DNA of 21,058 nucleotides from an uncultured Peptococcaceae bacterium (GTDB taxonomy: Bacteria; Bacillota; Desulfotomaculia; Desulfotomaculales; Desulfallaceae): NCBI GenBank assembly GCA_913064925.1, contig CAJYBN010000023.1, positions 1 to 21,058 on the forward strand, in the 5' to 3' direction. Below, in pieces: positions 14,486 to 21,058 of the stretch. Position numbers and translations under genes: made by a program. The notes below the pieces were generated by a model. That model did not search any database. It was not told the origin of the DNA and saw only the letters and a list, made by a program, of their open reading frames with translations. Each line of letters begins with the position of its first letter. The stretch's first letter is position 1.

Positions 14486-15901
14486 TTGCCGGAGCACATA
14501 CAGATTTATTTTGCTAGTGCAGTCTTTATCATTACTTATGCCATCATAGTATCGGAAAAGATTCACCGGGCGGTCATTGCCCTGGTGGGGGCGGCTCTTA
14601 TTGCGGTAACCAAAATACTAAGCCCTGAAGAGGCCGTGCATGCCATAGACTTCAACACCATCGGCCTGCTGGTGGGCATGATGATCATCGTGGGCATTAC
14701 GCGCCAGACCGGCGTGTTTGAATTTTTGGCCATTAAGGCCGCCAAAAGCTCCAAGGGCCAGCCGTTAAAAATAATGGCTGCGCTTTCGCTGGTGACGGCG
14801 GTTTTGTCGGCGCTGCTGGATAACGTCACCACGGTGCTGCTGATTGTGCCCGTCACCTTCGCCATTGCCCAAAAACTGCGCATCAGTCCCATCCCGATTT
14901 TAATAGCGGAAATTATCTCCTCCAACATCGGCGGCACCGCCACCCTCATCGGCGACCCGCCCAACATCATGATCGGCAGCGCCACGCACCTGGGATTTAT
15001 GGACTTCATTATCAACCTGACCCCTATCGTGGTGGTAATTTACGTGGCCACTTTGACCTTGCTCCGGTTGATATACCGCAATCAGCTGGTTACCGATCCC
15101 GAACGGCAAAAATCCATTATGGAGCTGAATGAGTACGACGAGTTGAAGGATATGCGGCTGCTGCGCAAGTGCCTGCTGGTGCTGGGGCTGACCATATTCG
15201 GGTTTACCATTCACCAGTACGTGCACCTGGAATCTTCGGTCATCGCCATGAGCGGCGCCAGCCTGCTGCTGCTGATCACCCGGGAGGACCCCGAACACGC
15301 GCTGCACGCCGTGGAGTGGCCGGTAATATTCTTCTTCGTAGGACTGTTCGTGCTGGTCGGCGGTTTGGAAAAAGTGGGCGTCATTGAAGCCATCGCCGAG
15401 GCTTCCCTGGAAATCACCGGGGGCGTGATGATACCCACCGCCATGTTGATACTGTGGCTTTCCGGTATTGCTTCGGCCTTTGTGGACAACATCCCCTTTG
15501 TGGCCACCATGATTCCGCTGATCAAGGACATGGGCGAGTTAATGGGGGTAAGCGACCCCAGTGTTTTGAATTTCTTCTGGTGGTCGCTGTCGCTGGGCGC
15601 CTGCCTGGGCGGCAACGGGACCATTATCGGCGCTTCCGCCAACGTTGTGGTCATCGGTATGGCGGAAAAACGGGGCAGCCACATCACCTTCATCAGATTC
15701 TTCAAAGTAGCTTTTCCGCTGATGTTGATGTCCCTGGTCATGAGTTCTGCCTACATGATTCTCTGGTACATTTATCCCGAAACCATAACCATTGCCGCTA
15801 CCTTGCTGTTCGGCATCGCCTTCGCCGTGGCGTTCATTCCCGTTAACAAGGCTTTGGAAAGGAGCGCCGCCAGGGCGACGGAGAATCGTACCAAGGAATA
15901 A
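14486..15901 (+). CDS. ArsB/NhaD-family (ion transporter superfamily) permease
   Basis: This 471-residue protein has about eleven or twelve membrane segments and is a cytoplasmic-membrane transporter of the ion-transporter superfamily, close to the ArsB/NhaD and SLC13 permeases. The inverted-repeat signature is clear: LLDNVTT (111-116) with GGTATLIGDPPN (149-160) in the first half, and FVDNIPFVATMIP (about 331-343) with GGNGTIIGASANVV (about 375-388) in the second. The start is TTG 14486, eight bases after AAGGAGG. It has its own promoter and a bidirectional terminator. Substrate candidates are sodium/proton exchange, arsenite or an anion such as sulfate. No arsR or arsC is nearby, so an arsenite role is not favoured; the place behind the sulfate-reduction genes suggests, but does not prove, a role in anion or sodium balance. 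Confidence 0.88.
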   Translation: MPEHIQIYFASAVFIITYAIIVSEKIHRAVIALVGAALIAVTKILSPEEAVHAIDFNTIGLLVGMMIIVGITRQTGVFEFLAIKAAKSSKGQPLKIMAALSLVTAVLSALLDNVTTVLLIVPVTFAIAQKLRISPIPILIAEIISSNIGGTATLIGDPPNIMIGSATHLGFMDFIINLTPIVVVIYVATLTLLRLIYRNQLVTDPERQKSIMELNEYDELKDMRLLRKCLLVLGLTIFGFTIHQYVHLESSVIAMSGASLLLLITREDPEHALHAVEWPVIFFFVGLFVLVGGLEKVGVIEAIAEASLEITGGVMIPTAMLILWLSGIASAFVDNIPFVATMIPLIKDMGELMGVSDPSVLNFFWWSLSLGACLGGNGTIIGASANVVVIGMAEKRGSHITFIRFFKVAFPLMLMSLVMSSAYMILWYIYPETITIAATLLFGIAFAVAFIPVNKALERSAARATENRTKE

Positions 15902-15926
15902 ACCTGACCTTTTGTTAACACTTCAC

Positions 15927-15963
15927 AAAAAAGTTCCCCGGCCGGTGGGCCGGGGAACTTTTT
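15927..15963. terminator. Bidirectional terminator
   Basis: AAGTTCCCCGGCC (15931-15943) and GGCCGGGGAACTT (15948-15960) form a perfect 13-base stem with a four-base loop, with A-run before and T-run after. It lies between the convergent permease and CBS genes and can serve both. Confidence 0.92.
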
Positions 15964-15997
15964 GCGCGCGGGCTGCCGGGCAGCGGGAACGGCAGTG

Positions 15998-16594
15998 CTA
16001 AGAGCTTTCCAGGGCCAATTTATCCATCCACTGGCTCCGGGCGGCATTCCTGGCGCTCAAGGCGAGCTCGTCGTGCATGACAATGCGTGAGATTTCTCTG
16101 AAGACATCGATGCTGCTGACTACGCCTACCAGGCGGCCGTTGCTTTTCACCGAAACGGCGTCGGTTTTGTACTTGGCCATGGAGTAAGAAGCCTTCAGGA
16201 GAGTGTCGTTGACATCAATATGGTGTTCTATGGGATACATAAACTCCTTGACCCGTTTGTAGGCGATTTCCATACAGCGTTCGGTAAAAAGACCGTCCCA
16301 AAAAACAGGAATGGCCCAGGAGCTGGGCATTTTCATGCCGATGTAGGCGACTCCTTTGAGAAATTGGGGTTCGACGGCGGTAAGTAATTCGGAAATGCCG
16401 AAGATGCCTACCAGTTCATTATCTTCCACTACAAACACCTGCACGGGACCTGCAGGCGGTTTTTGGTTCTGCGTTTCGAAAAAATTGCGCATAACCCGCA
16501 CGGCATCCTTCAAGGTAGCTTCCGCGGAGATCGTGGGGTATTCATTTATGGGAATCATGACGTCCTTGACGCGCTTTTCCAATAATTTCTCCAT
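15998..16594 (-). CDS. CBS-domain pair protein
   Basis: This 198-residue soluble protein consists of two CBS modules, about 8-75 and 114-172, with a 40-residue insert between them (GMKMPSSWAIPVFWDGLF). The first begins with VKDVMIPINEYPTISAEATLKDAVRVM and the second ends with GRLVGVVSSIDVFREIS, both normal CBS patterns. CBS pairs usually bind AMP, ATP or S-adenosyl compounds and act as energy or ligand sensors. No effector domain is fused. ATG 16594 is preceded by AAAGGGGTGG on the minus strand. It is convergent with the permease gene. A link to AMP, the product of AprAB, is an interesting guess only. Confidence 0.85.
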   Translation of the reverse strand: MEKLLEKRVKDVMIPINEYPTISAEATLKDAVRVMRNFFETQNQKPPAGPVQVFVVEDNELVGIFGISELLTAVEPQFLKGVAYIGMKMPSSWAIPVFWDGLFTERCMEIAYKRVKEFMYPIEHHIDVNDTLLKASYSMAKYKTDAVSVKSNGRLVGVVSSIDVFREISRIVMHDELALSARNAARSQWMDKLALESS

Positions 16595-16687
16595 GAATAA
16601 CCACCCCTTTCGGCCGGTTTATTTGTCATTACGTTCGGTTAAGAAAGTAGTGACAATACGCGGTGTTTAGGTGTTGCCAGGGGTTGT

Positions 16688-16718
16688 AATATATGATATC
16701 ATATCAATAACGGGTCAA
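16688..16718 (-). promoter_or_regulatory. Candidate CBS-gene promoter with overlapping operator
   Basis: On the minus strand TTGACC (16718-16713), a 19-base spacer and TATATT (16693-16688) make a promoter whose spacer and -10 edge are occupied by a perfect 14-base palindrome, ATATGATATCATAT (16691-16704). A 19-base spacer with an internal palindrome is the layout used by MerR-type activators. A second candidate, TTGTCA (16656-16651), 17-base spacer, CGTAAT (16633-16628), lies nearer the gene. Confidence 0.4.
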
Positions 16719-16778
16719 TTGGTAGTGACCATATTAAGTTTAATTATTGTCTTACAAACAGGTGCTTGGGGGGTGTGC

Positions 16779-18458
16779 TCAAGATCTGGTGGCGGCCAGT
16801 TGAGAAGACACTCCCTCAAACCTGCTTTTTAATTTGTTGTAATCTATGAACAAAGCACCCAGTATTTCTCTTTGTTCCCTGGTAGCCGGTGTTATCAGGG
16901 AAATTTCTTTTGTACCAGCCTTGACGACGCTTATTTTAATGCCTTCCAGTATTTCCAGCGCCGCAGGCGCGCTTATTTTTACACCCCTGTGAAGCAGCAT
17001 CAATTCCATTAACTGTTCAATCAAATAGGAAATAACGCATACCTGCACTTGACCGCTGATCAGTTCCCTGTTGAAGTCCGTATCCCGGTACCTGTCATAC
17101 CCGCGCATTTGCCGGAAGTTATGCCTCAGCTTTAAAAACACGGTGTAGGCGTCAATTACTTCCCGCGCCGTTAAGCGGCGGGAGTTTGTCTTAATTAAAA
17201 ATTTACCATTAAACTGCATTTGTTCTTCAATTACTTTTTCTTTTCGGTGATAGGTGAACTGGTGCCGTTCCTCGTCGTATATGCAATTGAAGTAGCGTTT
17301 GCAGTAGTGGTTGCGCAAAATGTTCGTGGCCGCGAAAAAATTGGAACGCGGGTTGTTGGAGCAGTTATTAGCCACCCAGTGCTTAATTTTTTCCAGTTCC
17401 TTTTCAATGAAGTCCAACCGGTCTTCCAGTTCCTTGTTCTTGCGCGCAGCCCGGGCGGGACTGTAGCAGAGGAGATACCTTGCCGGCCCGCGGTCGATTT
17501 CCATGTAGAGCAGGCCGTTGGAGTGCTCTTGAAAATCTCCGGTGGATTGCTGCAGCTCTTCGCGGAAGGACTTGGCTTCCGGGACGGTCCATATTTCCAG
17601 GCCGGCGATGTAATCGTAACCGTAGCTGCTTAGCAGGTGCATGTTTTCTCCGGTAATGACGTGCTGGTCGCCCACAAAAACGCAGTTGCTGATGTTAAAC
17701 TTGTTTTGCAGTTCCCGCAGGCGCCGGGGTACGGTTTCGCCGTCCGTGAAATGACCGTTGAAGGTGCGGTGCCTGAAGGGTATGCCTTCCGGGGAAGTCA
17801 AAATGGCCAAGTCGATGTTTTCCGCCACGGGGTTGTAATCGAAAAAGTTGCTCTCGTCGTAGTTGGCTTGGCTGAGCAATTTACCCCGCACCAGGTGGCA
17901 GTAAACGGTGTTTGTATTGATGAGTTTTTGTTTTTGCAGCTCCTGCAGGATGCCGTCCTCCAGCTTATCCTTCAGGGTCATCAGCTTTTTAATGGTAGCG
18001 TTGTAACTTTCTTCGGTTACGTCAAGGCCTTGTAATTCCGGCAGGTACAGCTTTTTGCACCAAAGGTTCAGCGGGAGGCGCTGGTGATTTTTAATTATTT
18101 GATTCAGCACCAGTAATTTCACCAGCGGCTTGAGGGTTGGATCACCGTCCTGGTTTGCAGCTTGTTCGAGCAGGGTGTCCAGGTTCAAAATCTGCCATAT
18201 CTTGTCAACGGCGGCAACCTGGCCGTAATCCAAAATCGTCTTGTTGGTAAGCTGCTGGAAGGAAGGAGGATCGAGACCGCAAATTTTGCTTAAGCCTGAT
18301 ATCAAAGACTGCACTTTTTCCGGGGTCATGTTTTCCAAGTTGCCCAGGTTGGCTATCACCCGTTGTTTGACTTTGTTGCCTTCCCGGAAATTTTCAATAA
18401 GCTTCAAGTACGTGTACTCTTTGTCGCCGCTTTTTGTGGTTACCTTTCTGAAAAACAA
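16779..18458 (-). CDS. IS1634-like transposase homologue lacking catalytic acids (possibly domesticated)
   Basis: The uninterrupted frame (559 residues from TTG 18458, 571 from ATG 18494; numbers here use the longer form) matches the IS1634/IS4 DDE transposase layout. The N-terminus FFRKVTTKSGDKEYTYLKL...QRVIANLGNL is the standard opening. Then SPEGIPFRHRTFNGHFTDGETV (234-255) and VFVGDQHVITGENMHLLSSYGYDYIAG (272-298) follow, and FLIKTNSRRLTAREVIDAY (432-450) near the end. D276 is the expected second acid. The first catalytic site reads NTNTVYCHL (193-201) with no aspartate, and the usual glutamate of the Y-x-W-x-I-E-x-x-F-R block is replaced in YTVFLKLRHNFRQM (450-463). TTG 18458 is preferred because AAAGGTGG lies eight bases before it and it yields the family-typical start. 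I found no terminal inverted repeats. Confidence 0.75.
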   Translation of the reverse strand: MFFRKVTTKSGDKEYTYLKLIENFREGNKVKQRVIANLGNLENMTPEKVQSLISGLSKICGLDPPSFQQLTNKTILDYGQVAAVDKIWQILNLDTLLEQAANQDGDPTLKPLVKLLVLNQIIKNHQRLPLNLWCKKLYLPELQGLDVTEESYNATIKKLMTLKDKLEDGILQELQKQKLINTNTVYCHLVRGKLLSQANYDESNFFDYNPVAENIDLAILTSPEGIPFRHRTFNGHFTDGETVPRRLRELQNKFNISNCVFVGDQHVITGENMHLLSSYGYDYIAGLEIWTVPEAKSFREELQQSTGDFQEHSNGLLYMEIDRGPARYLLCYSPARAARKNKELEDRLDFIEKELEKIKHWVANNCSNNPRSNFFAATNILRNHYCKRYFNCIYDEERHQFTYHRKEKVIEEQMQFNGKFLIKTNSRRLTAREVIDAYTVFLKLRHNFRQMRGYDRYRDTDFNRELISGQVQVCVISYLIEQLMELMLLHRGVKISAPAALEILEGIKISVVKAGTKEISLITPATREQREILGALFIDYNKLKSRFEGVSSQLAATRS

Positions 18459-18494
18459 TGAATTCACCACCTTTCTGCCTGTTTTTAAGGGCAT

Positions 18495-18853
18495 CTAAAT
18501 GTTCTATAAACATCCCCCTTACCCGTAAATTTAGTTAAAAATTTCACAAAAGCCGTGAATAAAGTAAAATCGCTACTATAATTATACCTTACGCGGCAAG
18601 GTAGTGCAATAATTCACATGCCGATAAAAAAAATTCTAATATTCTGAATATCTATCCGGCCGCTGGTATAGCGCCATAGTCGTGGAACGGGGTCTCCCCG
18701 CCAGATTGACAAAACGATTGCCCGGGGTGGTGCTAAGACGGCACTTTGTTCCTATTTAAAGTTTGCGGCAATTACTGCTTCTGACCAGTAGAAAAAAGAA
18801 GCTTTCTTTGTTATGATAAAACAGGGTTAATTAAAAAGAGGGGAGGGGTATAT
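18495..18853. other. Intergenic region between transposase-like gene and htrA
   Basis: This 360-base divergent gap holds the minus-strand promoter at 18581-18609 and two small inverted repeats, CGCT-ggtat-AGCG (18661-18673) and CGGGG-tct-CCCCG (18688-18700). TTGACA at 18706-18711 lacks a -10 partner at normal distance, so the htrA promoter is not assigned. No terminal repeat of an insertion sequence was recognised. Confidence 0.4.
18581..18609 (-). promoter_or_regulatory. Candidate promoter of the transposase-like gene
   Basis: On the minus strand TTGCAC (18609-18604), a 17-base spacer and a perfect TATAAT (18586-18581) give a start near 18575 and a leader of about 115 nt. The -35 is only half-matching. 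A regular promoter supports host-type expression of this gene. Confidence 0.45.
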
Positions 18854-20005
18854 ATGCCGGGAAAAATCAGACGGCTTGTTTTGTTAACGGGACTTTTAGC
18901 CTTTGTCGCCGGCATCATGTTTGCGGGTGGCTGCCTGCTGGTAAACGACCTGAGCGGCAACTCGGTGGAATCCTTACCCGCTGACAACCCGGGCGTGGCG
19001 CAGGCCATGCCGGGAGTGGGTACAAGCACCATCGCTGACATTGTGAAGAGTGCCGGGCCGGCGGTGGTTAAAATAAGCGTGGAAAAGACCCGCAGCATGA
19101 GCGTGGACCCGTTTTGGAACGACCCGTTCTTCAGGTACTTCTTCGGATCGAATATACCGGAACGGCCGCGTACCGAAACGGGCTTGGGTTCGGGATTTAT
19201 CATTTCCAGCGACGGGTATATTTTAACCAACGAGCATGTTATTTCCGGAGCCGACAAGATAACGGTTACCATTTGGGGCGATAAGAAGGAATACAGCGCC
19301 CGGCTGGTCGGCGCCGATTACGACCTGGACCTGGCGGTGCTGAAGATTCAGGCCGGCAAGAGCCTGCCGTATCTCAAGCTGGGCGACTCCGAAAAAATAG
19401 AGGTAGGCAACTGGGTAATCGCCATCGGCAACCCCTACGGGTTCGACCACACCGTGACCGTGGGCGTTATCAGCGCCAAGGGCAGACCGGTACCAGTGGA
19501 AGGGCGCTATTACAAGAACCTGCTGCAAACGGACGCAGCCATTAACCCGGGCAACAGCGGGGGGCCGCTGCTGAACTTAAAAGGAGAAGTGGTAGGTATT
19601 AACACGGCGGTGGCCCAAGCGCAGGGAATAGGCTTCGCCATCCCGTCGCGTACGGTGCAAGACGTGCTGGATGACCTGATGCACAAGGGCAAAGTTATCA
19701 GGCCCTGGCTGGGCATACAGATGCACAGCCTTACCCCTCAGCTGGCGGAATACTTTGGGCTGCCTAACACCAACGGCGTCGTTGTAGTGGGCGTGGTACC
19801 CGGCAGCCCGGCCGATAAAGCGGGATTGCGCCAAGGCGACGTGATCCTGCAAATAGACAGGCAGGCCGTCAAGGACGCCGAGGATCTGGCCGAACGCATC
19901 AAGAAGACTAAAGTAGGACAAAAAATACTGCTGCTGGTCTACCGGGAAAACCAGCACATGTACCTGACGGTGGAAGTGGGGGAAAAGCCCGCTCAGGTGA
20001 ATTAA
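18854..20005 (+). CDS. Membrane-anchored HtrA/DegP-type serine protease
   Basis: This 383-residue protein is a trypsin-like quality-control protease of the HtrA (DegQ/HtrA/HtrB) type, acting outside the cytoplasmic membrane. One N-terminal hydrophobic segment (about 7-30) should anchor it; a cysteine at 27 follows AGG, which is not a good lipobox. The protease domain (about 55-275) has the triad H128 (TNEHVISG), D159 (YDLDLAVLK) and S235 (NPGNSGGPLL). One PDZ domain follows (about 285-375) with GVVPGSPADKAGLRQGDVIL. The length is usual for the single-PDZ Gram-positive form. ATG 18854 lies five bases after GGGAGGGG. It is single, with its own terminator, and has no visible link to the sulfate-reduction genes. 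Such genes are often envelope-stress induced, but no such operator was recognised. Confidence 0.95.
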   Translation: MPGKIRRLVLLTGLLAFVAGIMFAGGCLLVNDLSGNSVESLPADNPGVAQAMPGVGTSTIADIVKSAGPAVVKISVEKTRSMSVDPFWNDPFFRYFFGSNIPERPRTETGLGSGFIISSDGYILTNEHVISGADKITVTIWGDKKEYSARLVGADYDLDLAVLKIQAGKSLPYLKLGDSEKIEVGNWVIAIGNPYGFDHTVTVGVISAKGRPVPVEGRYYKNLLQTDAAINPGNSGGPLLNLKGEVVGINTAVAQAQGIGFAIPSRTVQDVLDDLMHKGKVIRPWLGIQMHSLTPQLAEYFGLPNTNGVVVVGVVPGSPADKAGLRQGDVILQIDRQAVKDAEDLAERIKKTKVGQKILLLVYRENQHMYLTVEVGEKPAQVN

Positions 20006-20046
20006 AAAAACAAAGCCTCCGGTTAGATGCCGGGGGCTTTGTTGTG
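20003..20046. terminator. Bidirectional terminator
   Basis: ACAAAGCCTCCGG (20010-20022) and CCGGGGGCTTTGT (20030-20042) form a 13-base stem with one G-T pair and a seven-base loop. A run of A precedes it (serving the minus-strand ligase gene) and TTTGTTGT overlaps its end on the plus strand. Confidence 0.88.
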
Positions 20047-20052
20047 CAAATG

Positions 20053-21058
20053 CTAGCTGCTGATCAGGTTATGCAGTTCTTTGCGCATGAGCTTGCCGGA
20101 CGATGTTTTGGGCAGGCTGCCGACTATGCGGAAGTAGCGCGGTATTTTATAATTGGCCATCTTGCCCTGGCAGAATTGACGCAGCGACTCTTCGTCCAGC
20201 TGCTTGCCCTCACGGGGCATTATGAAAGCCAGAATCTCCTCGCCCATCACGGCATCCGGTACGCCGACCACGGCTGCGTCGAATACGGCCGGGTGGGTGT
20301 AGAGTACATCTTCAACCTCCCGGGGGTCGATATTGATGCCGCCGCGTATGATCAGCTCATTTTTGCGGTCAACAATGTACAAGTACCCGTCCTCGTCGGC
20401 ATAAGCCAAGTCGCCGGTATGCAACCACCCGTTACGCAGCGCCCATTTGGTTTCCTCTTCACGGTTGTAATAGCCTTTCATTACATTGGGCCCGCGTACA
20501 ACTATTTCGCCCACCTGTCCCTGCGGAACTTCCCGGCCTTCGTAATCTACTATCTTAACTTCCACGCCGGGGATCGGTTTGCCGATGGAACCTTTTTTGC
20601 CTGATTGACCGGTGAAATTAACGGTCACTACCGGGGAGGTTTCAGTTAACCCGTAACCCTCGGCAAGGGATAGGTTGAACTTGGCCTGGAACTCGTCGTA
20701 CAGGCCGGCGGGCACCTTGGCCGCACCGGTGAAAGCCAGGCGCAGCGAGCTGGTGTCATATTTTTCTAAGGTGGGGCAGTTGACTATCAGTTTATACATG
20801 GTGGGCGTGCCGAAAAAGAAGGTTATCTTTTCTTCCTGGATTGTTTTCAGTACCTCTTCGGCACCCAGCCATCTCTCCTGGATGACCAGTGTTGACCCGG
20901 CCACTACGGCGTTATTCATGACGCAGGTTTGCGCGCCGGCGTGGTATGCGGGAGCGGTCATCAGCGCTCGGTCGGAAGGAGCCATTTTACAAAGTTGGGA
21001 AAAGGTTAGGGCGTTGCTGTAGAGGTTGAAGTTTGTCAGCATGGCTCCCTTGGGCTTG
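20053..21058 (-). CDS. Long-chain acyl-CoA ligase (AMP-forming), C-terminal part, cut by the window edge
   Basis: About 335 residues of an acyl-CoA synthetase are present; the N-terminus lies beyond the window. The enzyme activates a fatty acid with ATP and then forms the CoA thioester. The visible part begins in the KPKGAMLTNFNL end of the P-loop motif and contains LAEGYGLTETSPVVTVN, GWLHTGDLAYADEDGYLYIVDRKNELIIRGG (hinge and ATP contacts) and the C-terminal PKTSSGKLMRKEL with the catalytic lysine. The first methionine of the closed frame at 21042 is internal, not the start. This is a FadD-type ligase with a putative long-chain substrate; chain length cannot be read. It is convergent with htrA. 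Confidence 0.95.
   Translation of the reverse strand, partial: KPKGAMLTNFNLYSNALTFSQLCKMAPSDRALMTAPAYHAGAQTCVMNNAVVAGSTLVIQERWLGAEEVLKTIQEEKITFFFGTPTMYKLIVNCPTLEKYDTSSLRLAFTGAAKVPAGLYDEFQAKFNLSLAEGYGLTETSPVVTVNFTGQSGKKGSIGKPIPGVEVKIVDYEGREVPQGQVGEIVVRGPNVMKGYYNREEETKWALRNGWLHTGDLAYADEDGYLYIVDRKNELIIRGGINIDPREVEDVLYTHPAVFDAAVVGVPDAVMGEEILAFIMPREGKQLDEESLRQFCQGKMANYKIPRYFRIVGSLPKTSSGKLMRKELHNLISS

Noticed and set aside
15911..15928. Rex-like site TTGTTAACACTTCACAA
   Set aside because: The half-sites are one base closer than in Rex operators, and it lies between convergent genes in front of a terminator, not in a promoter.
16713..18620. GGTAGTG words near both ends of the transposase-like gene as possible terminal repeats
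   Set aside because: They are in direct, not inverted, orientation and the match stops after seven bases.
18706..18740. TTGACA as the htrA promoter -35
   Set aside because: No acceptable -10 hexamer is found 15-19 bases downstream.

Overview
The window carries the core of dissimilatory sulfate reduction from a Gram-positive spore-former-type sulfate reducer, most likely Desulfotomaculum / Pelotomaculum-like Peptococcaceae. The basis is gene order: sat, aprB-aprA, qmoA-qmoB and then soluble hdrC-hdrB in place of the membrane subunit QmoC, which is the arrangement known from Gram-positive sulfate reducers. Strong Shine-Dalgarno sequences, frequent TTG/GTG starts and A+T-rich spacers with sigma-A-type promoters agree with a Firmicute. 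The genus is inference.

Layout. 146-1600 (-) is a DASS/SLC13 anion permease. After a 730-base A+T-rich gap, 2333-2650 (+) is dsrC, standing alone with an intrinsic terminator. A small two-helix membrane protein (-) and a YkgJ-type cysteine-cluster protein (+) are divergent at 2751-3908. 4370-5611 is sat, with a good promoter about 300 nt upstream and a hairpin behind it. 5691-5930 is the relic right end of an IS200/IS605 (TnpB) element, keeping the last 32 codons of tnpB and what looks like an intact omega-RNA scaffold. 5931-6464 is unassigned and partly structured. 6465-14162 is the aprBA-qmoAB-hdrCB run, broken by an intrinsic terminator between aprA and qmoA and by a hairpin over the hdrC ribosome-binding site, and closed by a terminator at 14210-14243. 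14486-15901 is an ArsB/NhaD-type permease, convergent with a CBS-pair protein (15998-16594, -). 16779-18458 (-) is a full-length IS1634-like transposase homologue that seems to lack two of its three catalytic acidic residues. 18854-20005 is a membrane-anchored HtrA protease. The window ends in a truncated long-chain acyl-CoA ligase on the minus strand.

How it works together. Sulfate enters by an unknown permease (either anion transporter here is a candidate). Sat makes APS, AprAB reduces APS to sulfite and AMP, and QmoAB with HdrCB should feed electrons to AprAB. DsrC carries the sulfur of sulfite reduction; DsrAB is not in the window. No QmoC or HdrE cytochrome b is encoded here, so the quinone link is not visible.

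The most notable items are the apparently domesticated transposase, the orphan TnpB omega-RNA beside sat, and three RNA structures (8925-8951, 9045-9079, 12649-12672) placed where they could set the stoichiometry of Apr, Qmo and Hdr. No CRISPR array, tRNA or rRNA was seen.
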